Source of the DNA: Calliphora vicina
Taxonomy: Eukaryota > Arthropoda > Insecta > Diptera > Calliphoridae
Reading direction: 5' to 3'
DNA length: 64,000 bases
Assembly (NCBI RefSeq): GCF_958450345.1
Contig: NC_088783.1
Span: forward strand, 56,582,395 to 56,646,394
Shown here: positions 47,226 through 58,800 of the stretch, piece by piece
Position numbering within the stretch: position 1 is the stretch's first letter
How the letters are laid out: every line of letters starts with the position of its first letter
Position numbers and translations under genes: made by a program
Notes under the pieces: generated by a model
Seen by the model: the letters and a program-made list of their open reading frames with translations, nothing else
What the model was told of the DNA's origin: nothing
Databases searched by the model: none

Positions 47226-49421
47226 TAATAAAACAGAAAAAAAAGACTGATGGCTTATTTTAATACATAATTAAAAATATTTATCCAGGAAAAATAATAT
47301 GCTGTCAAATCGTTCTAAATATCTAAGTGTGTGAAAAAATGTTTGGAATTTTCAGAAAATATTCATACTTGTACAAAATTTGCTAACATAAAGTGATAAA
47401 TACGATTTTTACTAATAAAACATTCTGAATAAAGTTGACGATTAAATATTATCTTTTCAAATTAGAAAGTTTACTAAAAGTTAATGATCGATTAAGATTG
47501 ATCAGCCTTAAGTATAACTATGGATTTTTGTTTTATTTTGTACAAACCCAAGTATTTGAAATGTTGAGAATTGACTTGTTGAAATTGTGTAGTGAATTTA
47601 AAAACGTATAGTTTGTAGAAAATTTGAAAATTGTGTATGTTATTCATTCGTTTGTGGATTTAGTATAGACAGGCTTTAGTGGAATATATGAGGATTTGCT
47701 TTGATGAAATTTGGATTTTGTAGCTAGTGGACTACAACTTATAAACCACAACTGTGGGCTTTGAAATATTGTATGGATTTCATTTTAATAAAACTCTGCT
47801 CAAGCCCAACTCAAACTGGTTTGCATTTGTATTGTCTTATAATAAAAGGCGGCCATGTTGGTTTAACACATACTGTCTTAAATGTTGCTAGTGTTGGCTG
47901 TTAAAATTTATACACGTATATTAACATTTTTCCAAAGAAACTCAAGAGTATGACAAATCAACAAGTAAAACAGACAGACCCAAAGATCTTAAACAGAATT
48001 GAAACACAAAAAAAAAGAAAGAGACTAACGATGACTGCTTAGGTGGCCTCAGAGATACATAAAAACAAACTGGTTTGATGCAGCAACTACAGGCAACCTG
48101 GAAATCGTGTGTTGCTTTCGCTCAGTGGTCTGGGGCCACAAACAGAAAATGTAGTTTCGAAAAGTAGGCACTTAAGTATTTCAAACTGAGTGTTTTGCTA
48201 AAACAAAGTAACGTTGGCTAAAAGCAACGGACTTTGTTGGAAATTATAAAAGCAAGACTTTAGGTTTAAGCCATGAAGACAGACAGTGAAGTTAGTTTGT
48301 TGTTGTTTTATTGTGGTGTTTGTTTTGTTACCAGGTTTTTGCTAATTTCCTTTCAACTCTTTTGTTTTTGTTTTTTATTTTTTTTTTGGGTTGTTTAAAC
48401 GTTAAAGGTTTTTTTTCTTCATACAATGACGGTTTTTTGTATTTTTTTTTGTCTGTTATTTTGATTTGAAATCAAATGTATAAAGCGTTTTTTTTTTGGT
48501 TTTAAATGTTTGTTCGTTCAATGTTTCAGGTCATGTTGGCTGGTTGGTCTTAACTCCAAGTTTCTTTTTCTATATTTTTGTGGTTTTTCTTGTTTAAGGT
48601 TTTGTTTTTTTTATTGTTACAGACAAATCTTTGGTTTGGTTACTTCTAATCTTTTTTTGTAGAGTTTGTATGTTTATATCTAATTCTTTTTCTTATAAAA
48701 TTTTATATTGTTTTGTTAAGTTAAGTTTCATTAAGCCAGCTGTGTGTTTTTTTCCATTTCTTTTAGTTACCATATTTCTTTATAAAGTTTACAAACCTTT
48801 TGTTAAAAGTTTATTTAGCGCCTATTTAAGCGTAAGTGTTAGAAGTAAAATGATTTTTTTTTATATATATTTTATGTAGCCAACTAGTTTTTCTTTTTAT
48901 ATTTGAAATATTAAAGTTTTAAGTTAGTTTTGGGTTTGTTTCTATTTTATATATTTCACTTTGTTAGCTGTCTGAATGGGTTACAGCTTTTTTTAGTGCT
49001 TTCTTTGGCACCTTTTGCTGTTTGTTGTTAAAAATGTTAAATGAAACCAGCAACATTAAGATTTTATTAGAAAACTTGTTTTTCTTATTTTGTAATTTAA
49101 ATTTAAAACATTTTAAAATATCATTTGTTTTATAATATTAAGAGAAAACATTAAATATTAAGGGCATAGATAAATACACATAGATCGGAAGCTATTTTAT
49201 CAAAGACCTAACTCAGTTGTCAAAAATCTAAGTGTTGAGAATGTATTTGTAAAAAAAACTATATGGAAACAAGAAAAACACTCGTATGTGTAATTTTTTG
49301 AGTCATTCTTTTTTTAATTTTTTTTCTAGTTTCCGCTCCATGTGTAATTCTCTATGATTAAGGGTTCAAAAACAGCAATTATTAGCAATTTTTTTCAATT
49401 GCGTATGAATTAAATTTAAAC
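47226..49421. other. Intron sequence upstream of the exon
   Basis: No second exon found. 47800-48260 is less A+T-rich (AAAGGCGGCCATGTTGG, GACTGCTTAGGTGGCCTCAG, CGCTCAGTGGTCTGGGGCC) and free of recognised repeats, so it is the best place near the exon to look for conserved regulatory sequence. 48300-49000 is T-rich; frame 48631-48879 there is low complexity. Confidence 0.4.
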
Positions 49422-50104
49422 AAGTAAAAGAGCTATATTCGTCTATGCCGAATCTTATATACCCTTCACCAAATTATACTTAAAAATATTTTTATTTAAA
49501 CAAAATCAAAATTTTTTTTTAATGTTTTAAAATTTTTTTTTCCAAATTGTTTAATTTTTTTTAAAAAAAGTTTTTTCAAAATTTTATTTTTAAATTTCTT
49601 TAATTAATTTTTTTGGAAAAAGAATTTATGACAAAAAAAATTTTTGCTGAAAAAAAAATTCGGGTTAAAAAATATTTTTTTCCGATTTTGTTCAACTTAC
49701 TATAGCCTTATCTACATCGTTGCAAAGGTCTTTGAAATATCTATCATTAGATATCCATATTGTCTATATTAATGACTTAGTAATCCAGATATAGGTCAAA
49801 AATCGAGGTTGTCCTAGTTTTTTCCTTATATCTCAGCCATTTGTGGACCGATTTTGCTTATTTTAACTAGAAAACTTCTCGAAAGCATGTCTGACAGAAT
49901 TATTGAAAATTTGGATCCCGAAGATATCTGGGGTCTTTAGAAAATAGATTTCAACAGACAGACGGACATGGCTTAATCGACTCCGCTATCTATAAGCATC
50001 CAGAATATATATACTTTATAAGGTCAGACAATTATATTGTGGAAATTACAAACGGAATGACAAACTTATATATAACCTTCTCACGAAGATGAAGGGTATA
50101 AAAA
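49422..50104 (+). mobile_element. Dispersed repeat family A, copy 4 (near full length)
   Basis: Starts CAAGTAAAAGAGCTATATTC, then ATATACCCTTCACC, a T/A-rich middle, AATCGAGGTTGTCCTAG, ACGGACATGGCTTAATCGAC and TATATACTTTATAAGGTCAG. It ends with hairpin TATAACCTTCTCACGAAGAT then GAAGGGTATA. It abuts the foldback-like element on the right. Confidence 0.78.
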
Positions 50105-50325
50105 TAGTGTCGCATACTTTAGAGGTTTTATAAAAATAAAGTTCGCGAAAGAATAATTTTTAAAGAAAACATTGCGAATTATATTCCCTTGAATGTATGA
50201 AATTATAAGATTAAAAAAGCATAATTTAAAGAATAGCAAAAAGGCTTGAATAACCACTATATAGATTTGATGAACCATGCCTACATACAGAAGTACAAAA
50301 TGTACAATTCTATGGAGAGATTTTT

Positions 50326-52110
50326 TTTTTAAAAATTTTGAAATAAAATTATAAATTTTGTTACAAGTTTCTCCACGTAATTAATGATAACTCAAATACG
50401 ATTAGCCCGATATTATTAAAATAAACTTAGAAAAATTTAAATTTAAATAATCTTTAATCCGTTTATATATTGCGTTTTAATCGGTTCAGTAGTTTCGGAG
50501 TTATAATAACAAATTGAAGCAAAATATATATTTTTTACGTGAAAATAGCTAATTTTTTTGTTTTAAAAAAATCATGAAAAATCGAAAAAGGCAAAAATTG
50601 TTTAGATTTATTACTTTATCGCAAAGCCACAAGTAATAGGAACAAAATGAGATATTGATCATAAAAATTGATGAATTCTTTTCGAATTTATTCACAATTA
50701 AGTGAATTCGCTCATTTTCACAAAATTTTAGTTTTTTGTTTGATTTACATAAAATTGAGTAGTTAATAATCTTCTATCGATTGATTGGATTTAGAAAACA
50801 ATTTTCCCATGCTATGTATAATTTTGCACTCCATCGGCTCAGTAATTTCGGAGTTATAATAACAAATTGTAGCAAAAAATATATTTTTTATGTGAAAATA
50901 GCAAATTTTTTTTGATTTAAAACAATCATGAAAAATCGAAAACGGCAGACATTGTTCAGATTTATTACATTATCGCAAAGCCACATGTAATAGGAACAAA
51001 ATCCGATATTGAACATAAAAATTGATGGATTCTTTTCGAATTTATTCACAATTAAGTGAATTCGCTCATTTTCACAAAATTTTAGTTTTTTGTTTGATAT
51101 ACATAAAATTGAGTAGTTAATAATCTTCTATCAATTGATTGGATTTAGAAAACAATTTTCCGATGCTATGTATAATTTTTCACTCCATCGGCTCAGTAAT
51201 TTCGGAGTTATAATAACAAATTGTAGCAAAAAATATATTTTTTATGTGAAAATAGCAAATTTTTTTTGATTTAAAAAAATCATGAAAAATCGAAAACGGC
51301 AGAAATTGTTTAGATTTATTACTTTGTCGCAAAGCCACAAGTAATAGGAACAAAATGAGATATTGATCATAAAAATTGATGAATTCTTTTCAAATTTATT
51401 CAAAATTAAGTGAATTCGCTCATTTTCACAAAATTTTAGTTTTTTGTTTGATATACATAAAATTGAGTAGTTAATGTTATTCTTTCGATTGATTGAATTT
51501 TGAAAACATTTTCCCTGATTTTCAATCGGCTCAGTAGTTTCGGAGTTATAATAATAAAATGAAGCTAAAAATATATTTTTTACGTTAAAATAGTTTTTTT
51601 TTTGTTTTAAAAAAATCAAGAAAAATCGAAAACGACAAGAAATTTTCTGATTTATTACTTTATCTCAAATCCACATTTAATAGGAACAAAATGATATATC
51701 GATCATAAAAATCGATTGATTCTTTTCGAATTTATTTACAATTAAGTGAATTCGCTCATTTTCACAAAATTATAGTTTTTTGTTTGATATACATAAAATT
51801 GAGTAGTTAATGTTCTTCTTTTGAATGATTGAATTTTTAAATTTTCCCCATGCTATGACTAAAATATCATATATGTATTGCAATTCAATCGGCTCAGTAG
51901 TTTCGGAGTTATAATGACATATTAATGTAACAAAATATATTTTTTACGTGAAAATAGCAAATTTTTTTATTTAAAAAAAATCATGAAAAATCAAAAACGG
52001 CAATAATTGTTCAGATTTATTGCTTTGTCTCAAAGCCACATGGAATGCCAACAAAATGAAATATCGGTCATGAAAATCGATGGATTATTTTCGAATTTAT
52101 TTACAATTAA
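50326..52110 (+). repeat. Left arm: five tandem ~355-bp units
   Basis: The marker TTTCGGAGTTATAA occurs at 50493, 50846, 51200, 51538 and 51901 (periods 353, 354, 338, 363). Each unit also has TCATGAAAAATCGAAAA, AAAGCCACA(A/T)GTAATAGGAA, TTCGAATTTATTCACAATTA and GTGAATTCGCTCATTTTCAC. Confidence 0.85.
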
Positions 52111-53680
52111 ATTATATTAGCTAGAATTTAAATCATTTCAATTACTACAAAAACCCTTTATTTCCGGGAAATAAGATCGCGATTAAAAAAAACTCCCATA
52201 AAATTAAAATTTGCGAAAACTAGCGAACTAAAACATTCGAAATTATGTTCACTCAAATTTAATTTATTCACGAATGAACAAACTTTTCATAATAAAATTA
52301 TATTCCCAAAAATAAATCAAAATTCAAGTGTTTAAATTTTAGTAAAACGCCTGCAAAAAGGGCTTTTAAAATTCATTAAAATCTGAGCTCTTGTTTACAA
52401 CTTCTTTAAATGAAGTGAAAGGTTTTAAGCATAAATTTACATACTTGTAACTTAACTTTAAATTTAAATTCCTTAAAACTTAGAGATCTTAAATTACCTT
52501 TATGCATGTAAGTGATCTGAAAACATGGCAATTACTTAAGCGGTACCTAGTTGAGCAGTTATATTTGTGGTTTTTCTTGTCTATAATTTAAAACAATAGT
52601 TGCAAATAAAACAAAATAATAATAAAATAAAAACAAGACATTAGAAACTAGATACTCAACTTTAAACACACGTTACAACTTCAACAAACAAAAAATTACA
52701 ATTAAAACTCTGATTTAACTGACATATTGTGTAGGAGTTTTTTATTTTTTTCTTTATTTATTTAAGAAACTGCAATAATGCTCCAATTGTTGTTCTTTAA
52801 TAATAGAGTTTCGTACTCAATTCTGTAGGAAAAAAGCTAATATTGCTCTATTTTCTGTGTAACTTATTTTAAAATAAAGTTTATTTTGCTAATTTTTTTT
52901 TTCTTAGGAAACTTTTGTTGTTCATATTATCTTGGCATCTAGCTTCGGTCAACCATTTTCAATAATTTTAACGTTTTTTTTTTAAACCAACAATTCAATT
53001 GTCTAAAAATTTGTTCAAATTTTATGAACATAGTGTCCAGTTGGGTATTTTTTGCAGCCGTTTCTCTATGTTCAAGTTTCAGTTCAAACACTCGTATACT
53101 TCAACATATGTACATATGAACTGATCCAGTTTTAAAGCCAAAAAAAAATACTACCCAAAAAAATTCACAAAAATCAGGTTTGAAATTTTTTTTTTATATA
53201 AAAGAAATCAATTTAGTTTTTCTACAATTGAATTTACAGTTTTTCCTAAAAGTGTTAAATTTAAATTAAAAATATTTTACATTTTATTTGCAACAAAGTT
53301 CCCAGCTAAAAGTTTACATTTCTTTGTTCAAATATGTTAAATATTTTGCAACAATGCCGCTTCTATTTAGTCATGTGTTTCTGTTTGTGTAACCGCTATT
53401 GGCTGTGTCATTTAGTGAGATGTGACATCAATATTTCTTTAATGAGTTTTAGCTTAAAGGCATATTAAGTCTAGTTAAATAAAATATTGACTGAGAATCT
53501 CTAACTAGTGATCTTAATAAAGTGATGTTAAGGGAAATTCTTTATAGAATAAAATACATGCTAAAACATTCATAATATATATAACTGTGGAGTTTTTTGT
53601 CATACTAATTTTATAAATCAAATATTCATCTGAAAATCTAAAAATTTGTATAATCTTTATTTAGCTATGTCCGTCTGTCT
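52111..53680. other. Loop of the foldback-like element
   Basis: A+T-rich sequence with no transposase, no tandem structure and no gene recognised. A TTTATTTCCGGGAAATAA palindrome lies near 52158. It is not obviously different from host intron sequence. Confidence 0.4.
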
Positions 53681-53995
53681 GTCATTCTATGTGTCTGTGT
53701 GTGTAAATCACGCTTTCAACCAAAATACAAAACCAAACTGCTTAAGATTAACCCAGAATATTTGTCATTGTCCTAAGAAGTATTGAAAATTAGCTAAATT
53801 GTTTTAGTAACAAAAAAGTTATTAAACAATATGTGAGACAACCTCCTAAAAATTTTAATATTTTACACCTTACAACATTGTTACTACTACATGCCATACT
53901 GTTGAAGTATTTTTATACAGTTTAAGTATGCATCTGTATGTGTGTGAATGGGCATCAATGTTGAAATGAGTTCAGTTGGTTTAATCCTACCCACC
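53681..53995 (+). repeat. Family D copy inside the loop
   Basis: GTGTGTGTAAATCACGCTTT, TGAGACAACCTCCTAAAAA and GGGCATCAATGTTGAAATGA match the units at 31082-32480. Opens with GTCCGTCTGTCTGTC. Confidence 0.6.
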
Positions 53996-54020
53996 ACCAC
54001 TACAGTTGTATATTTTTATT

Positions 54021-55109
54021 TACAAAAAACTAAATTTTTGTGAAAATAAGCGAATTCACTTAATTGTGAATAAATTCGACGAAAATCAATCGATTTTTAT
54101 GATCGATATCTCATTTTGTTGATATTATATATGGCTTTGCAATAAAGTAATAAATCTGAAATTTTTTGCCATTTTTGATTTTTCATGATTTTTTAAAAAC
54201 AAAATTTTTTTTATTTTCACGTAAAAAATATATTTTTTGCTTCAATTTGTTATTATAACTCCGAAACTACTGAGCCGATTGAAACGCAACATATATATGA
54301 AAATTTGTATATAGCATGGGGAAAATGTTTTCAAACTTCAATCAATCGAAATAAGTACATTAACTACTCAATTTTATGTATATCAAAGAAAAAACTAAAA
54401 TTTTGTGAAAATGAGCGAATTCACTTAATTGTAAATAAATTCGAAAATAATCCATCGATTTTTATGATCGATATTTCATTTTGTTGGCATTACATGTGGC
54501 TTTGAGATAAAGTAACAAATCTGAACAATTATCGCCGTTTTTGATTTTTCATGATTTTTTTAAAACAAAAAAATTTTGTATTTTCATGTAAAAAATATAT
54601 TTTTTGCTTCAATTTGTTATTATAACTCCGAAACTACTGAGCCGATTGAATAGCAATACATATATGATATTTTAGTCATAGCATGGGAAAAATTTAAAAA
54701 TTCAATCATTCAAAAGAAGAACATTAACTAATCAATTTTATGTATATCAAACAAAAAACTATAATTTTGTGAAAATGAGCGAATTCACTTAATTGTAAAT
54801 AAATTCGAAAAGAATCAATCGATTTTTATGATCGATATCTCATTTTGTTCCTATTAAATGTGGATTTGAGATAAAGTAATAAATCAGAAAATTTCTTGTC
54901 GTTTTCGATTTTTCATGATTTTTTTAAAACAAAAAAAAACTATTTTCACGTAAAAAATATATTTTTTGCTTCATTTTATTATTATAACTCCGAAACACTG
55001 AGCCGATTGAAAAGCAAATTTAAATCAATCGAAAGAAGTACATTAACTAATCAATTTTATGTATATCAAACAAAAGACTTAAATTTTGTGAAAATTTTTG
55101 AAAAAAATC
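54021..55109 (-). repeat. Right arm: three tandem ~365-bp units, inverted
   Basis: The complementary marker TTATAACTCCGAAA ends at 54266, 54633 and 54995 (periods 367 and 362). Same words as the left arm on the other strand, for example GAGCGAATTCACTTAATTGT and GATTTTTCATGATTTTTT. Confidence 0.85.
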
Positions 55110-55185
55110 TCTCCATAGAATTGAAAAATTTGACCAATTTTGTATTTAGGTAGCCATGGTTCAAATCTATATAGTTGTTATTCAA

Positions 55186-56402
55186 TACTTTTTTTGTTCT
55201 ACTTAAGTAATCACTATATTTCTATTATTCCAATGACATGTCACGACATGCAAGAAACAATTTACAGTTGTTATAGATCGAACATTATAAATTTGTTGCA
55301 ACATTTCATTTCATTACATTAAACTTTAATTACAACTGTAAAATTGTTAACAACATGCCACATATAAGCAATAAACAAGAAAATCTTTGAAAAAAAACTA
55401 TAAAATTGTTAAACAACATAATGCGTTTCAAATGATTACGTGCAACAAATAAATACTTAAACAAATATTAGGTAATATTTCTAACAACAATTTGCCATAG
55501 TGCAGACATAATACGATATAATTAAACACTTTTTCAAAGCAAAACTGAACTAAAAACTACTACAACTGTTTTAAATTAGTATGACAGTAAATACATATAC
55601 AAACATACAAATGTTTGTATGTCTCACTCACTTTTTTTGTACTTGTCATTTTAAATAATTGTCTATCCACTATCAAAAATCTAATCTTATTGTTTTGTGT
55701 CTGTTTTTCATTTTCTTTTCCTTTTGGTTTTTATTACAATTTCCCACCTCTATTTTTTTTTGCAGCAGAAACCGTTGCGAACGCCACAATAAAAGCTAAA
55801 TAAAACCAATAACATCATTTATCACTCACATGGCTTAGCGGAAACTCAATGTTAAAAGAAAAGTGAAAAATTAACGAAAAAATTAAAACAATGAAACTGC
55901 GAACTTGTCGTCAAGTTTATAACAATGGCCAAAACTTAACAAAATATTAAAGCCAGCCAAAAAAACAAAGACAAGATGCAAACGAAAAGTTACATTAAAT
56001 GGAAGTAGACTGAAAATAAAAAAAACCAAAAATATTGCTGGAAAATCACTCATGTGCATCATGAATCAAAATTGTATCACTTTTAAGCAAAAAAGATGTG
56101 TAAAAAGGGAAATAAAGTTTAAAGTAAATTTAATAATATTAAATTTTCGTTGATAATGAGTGAAAATTATTTTATTTTATATAATAAAGACATAAAAACA
56201 GATTGAATTTTATGATAAAATTCAATAAATTTTTAATATTGGTTTAATTAGATTGAAAATTTTACATAAAAGAGGTTTAAAAAAATGATGTATTATTTAC
56301 AAAGTATTTGTAAAGTGTTGCAGATTTAAAACTCAATCATATTTAAGATTATAAGATTATTCAACTTTGATTATAACCAAGATTTACTCTAAAAACATTT
56401 TT
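55186..56402. other. Unique sequence with an acceptor-like site
   Basis: Plus strand CACCTCTATTTTTTTTTGCAG near 55746-55766 is a textbook-looking 3' splice site. What follows (AGAAACCGTTGCGAACGCC) is more complex than its surroundings up to about 56060 but closes in all frames quickly. It is on the opposite strand from the known exon. No gene supported. Confidence 0.25.
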
Positions 56403-56660
56403 CTACACAAATAATTTTACACGTTTCAACATTGATGTCCATTTGTATACACACATTCTGTGTTTATTATACAGAGCACCACGAAAAAATATAACCTTAT
56501 ACGGACGGAAACCCGTGTCTCCCAGTTTTGCCCATGCACTTTTGTTGATGGGTCCCCAAAGATTTGGGGCCTCGGTGTCATTTTTGCAAAAAAGTGATAA
56601 TTTTCTCAGGGTCCTGCCAACAGTTCGGAATTTTGATTTACTCTTGTGGGTCATTTAAGA
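56403..56660. other. Less A+T-rich island open on both strands
   Basis: The segment (GATGGGTCCCCAAAGATTTG, GGGCCTCGGTGTC, GGACGGAAACCCGTGTCTCC) stands out by composition. It is open for 83 codons on the minus strand (56403-56654, includes WGPINKSAWAKLGDTGFRP) and 71 on the plus strand (56443-56658). I recognise no family in either. Splice sites or a start context are lacking. It could be an old fragment of a mobile element or a decayed gene. Confidence 0.3.
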
Positions 56661-56689
56661 AATATATATGAGCCCTTGTTAATCCAGAC

Positions 56690-57000
56690 AAAAGTGAATT
56701 GATAACTTTACACATCCGAATTATTCTAGCTAAGAGTAAATGTCACTTTAGTAGCCCTTAGTAATCTAAAACTACCTTTAATTTGTTTCTATATATCACT
56801 TTAGGAAGAAGCTATTTTACATATCAAAAGTAATATAGTTACTGTACACAGCCCAGGTAGTCTAGCAAAGAGTCAGTTGTCATTTTAATGTAGCTAAGTA
56901 ATCAAGACTGCAGTAATTTCAAAATTTAGGGATATTTAACTTTAAGAAGTAATTATTTTATACAGCAGAAGTAGTAAAGAGTGTTCCAAAATACTAGCAA
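56690..57000 (-). repeat. Family C fragments (inverted)
   Basis: AAATGTCACTTTAGTAGCCC, CTTAGTAATCTAAAACTACC, AAGTAATATAGTTACTGTAC and AGTTGTCATTTTAATGTAGC are the complement of the family C block, present about twice. Confidence 0.6.
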
Positions 57001-57443
57001 GACTTGAATTTGCTGAAATTTGTGCCAAAAAAAAATACAGTTTGACAGCTGACAGTTAAGGGTTAATGAAAAAGAAGCATTACACCAGAGAATAATGAGT
57101 TTTCATTGTTGAACAAAATTTCCAAAAAAAAAAAATAAAGTTTGAGACAGTGTTGATTTTTCAAGCTAAATGATCCCAAGCAATGAAGTGCATTTCCTCC
57201 ATGATGACCTTGTTAATAATCCAAATTGCCACATTTGGAATTCAGAGAAGGAATTTAGGGCTGGATGCTAACACTTATTCCAAAATGGTGCTGCTGGCCA
57301 AGCAATGAGAGATACTGGAGCATGATATCACAATATGAAAACATAGGTCTTTCTAACTAAATTGTGGATTCATCAATGTGACTAAGACATTTCCTGTTCG
57401 TGTATTCTCTCGTTTTGGTGATCATAATTGATTCCCTAGATCG
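57001..57443 (+). pseudogene. Tc1/mariner-superfamily transposase fragment
   Basis: CAAATTGCCACATTTGGAAT reads VNNPNCHIWNSEKEFRAG-like, the NCRIW part of the family. Further on, ACATTTCCTGTTCGTGTATT and CTCTCGTTTTGGTGATCATA give TFPVRVFSRFGDHN. The catalytic centre is lost. Same family as 37218 and 59860. Confidence 0.65.
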
Positions 57444-58118
57444 TAGTTATTTTACTTAACAGAAGTAATCTATGCCTTTTTAATAAATTGGAAACTCAAT
57501 AAGTTACTTTATACATCCCAGGTAATCTATCAAATGGTCAATCGTCATTTTACTGCCTATAGTTCAGTTAAAACTCTTTCTCATCTTCACTTTAAAAATA
57601 AGTTAATTTTTTTAACAAATTTTAGTTTTCATTAATCTTCAGGGACAAGACAGTTTACTTATTACAAATCGTATAACTCTGGGTCTATTGTTATTTGTCT
57701 GTTACTTAATAGATCAAGGTATAGTAATTTCAAAACATTAATTCATGTTATATCCTGTCAGTCCAATTTCCTTGATACTTTTCCTTAGAAGTGAGTTTGA
57801 AAATAATTTTGTAAGTTACTTTAGAGAGTAATTATTTTGTTTACTCAAGTAATCTACAGTCGGTAGTGGATATGGGGTTGTTATTTGGTAGCCAGCATTT
57901 GATAGAATTGAATATTATGAACTTTCTGGACTGACTGGTAGACTGAGGGGTCTACCAGCTTCCTCCTAGGATATGTATATCATAAAATAACTAGTTAAAT
58001 AGCTTGTCAAGTAACCAATTAATAAGAAATAATGGTTCCCACTAAACATTGTCATACGTTGACTACTGTAGATCAGCAACCTGACGATATATATGCAGTC
58101 TATCTAGGGTCAATCGAC
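57444..58118 (+). repeat. Segmental duplication, copy 1
   Basis: Matches 60935-61571 in order: TAGTTATTTTACTTAACA, CTATGCCTTTTTAATAAATT, TCCAATTTCCTTGATAC, ATCTACAGTCGGTAGTGG, CCCACTAAACATTG and GTTGACTACTGTAGA, ending TATCTAGGGTCAA. Moderately diverged, with indels. Contains family C words at its left. Confidence 0.75.
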
Positions 58119-58290
58119 TAAATCGACTAAAATAACTTGTCTCATAGCCCATTCAGCATTGACCCAAAAAAATAGTAGCTAAAATCACTAATTCGCTTTG
58201 TAAAAATTAATTCAAATCACACATTTACACACTACACCAACAAGCTTAACAAAAAATATTGTTAATATTGCAAATTTATGTAAAACATTA
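58119..58290. other. Spacer
   Basis: Short unassigned sequence between the duplication and the inverted family D copies. Nothing recognised. Confidence 0.3.
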
Positions 58291-58800
58291 AATTTGTTCG
58301 AGATAGTCAAACATTTAGGTTTATAACTTTTCTTCTACTAATCCGATTTGGCTGATTTTTAATACCAAATTACTTAGAAGAATATGAAGCATTTTAGACA
58401 AATATTGTTTATTTGGGGGTAGTACTTTTGGCGAGAGCGTGATTTACACAGACAGATTTAATGAACACACTACTTTTGGATATTTTAAATACAAAAAGTA
58501 AAAAAAATTATTGGAAAATAGCTCATTAAAGTCCTCACAATGAAGTGTAAAACTTTCAATCAGCCACATAACAAAATGTCGATGTAGTATTTAAAAGACT
58601 GAAAAGGTTAATGTGTCAAATTTGTTCGAGGTTATCTCTCATATTGGTTTATAACTATTAAACTACTAAATCGATTGCGCTGATATTTAATACCAAACTA
58701 CCTAGAAGAATGACACAATTTCTGGATAAATATTTTTTATTTGGATTTCGTACTTTAGGCGGGAGCTTGATTTACACATACAGATAAAAAACGAATACAT
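58291..58800 (-). repeat. Two tandem inverted family D copies
   Basis: AAATTTGTTCGAGATAGTCA (58291) and CAAATTTGTTCGAGGTTATC (58613) start two related blocks. Each has ATACCAAA(T/C)TACTTAGAAGAA-like sequence and ends GGCG(A/G)GAGC(G/T)TGATTTACACA. This is the complement of the GTGTAAATCACGCTCTC... start of family D. Offset about 325 bp. Confidence 0.65.

Larger units (their letters stand above)
50246..55185. mobile_element. Foldback-like element, about 4.94 kb
   Basis: A large inverted repeat. The outermost ~75 bp on the left (TTGAATAACCACTATATAGA at 50246, through TTCTATGGAGAGA near 50325) match the complement of the right edge (TCTCTCCATAGAATTG near 55110 to TAGTTGTTATTCAA at 55185). Inside, both arms are made of ~340-365 bp tandem units in opposite orientation, five on the left and three on the right, around a ~1.9-kb loop. 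Long inverted arms of tandem subrepeats with a central loop are the defining design of Drosophila foldback (FB) and Galileo-type elements. No transposase was seen, and no target duplication could be assigned. Alternative: two opposed satellite blocks caught around host DNA. Confidence 0.65.

Noticed and set aside
51242..51619. 125-codon minus-strand open frame as a gene
   Set aside because: It lies entirely in the tandem units of the foldback-like left arm, and related peptides come from other units. No start, splice or domain evidence.
55746..55766. Plus-strand acceptor as evidence of a second gene
   Set aside because: The polypyrimidine-AG is good, but the following sequence closes in all frames and has no donor or recognisable product.
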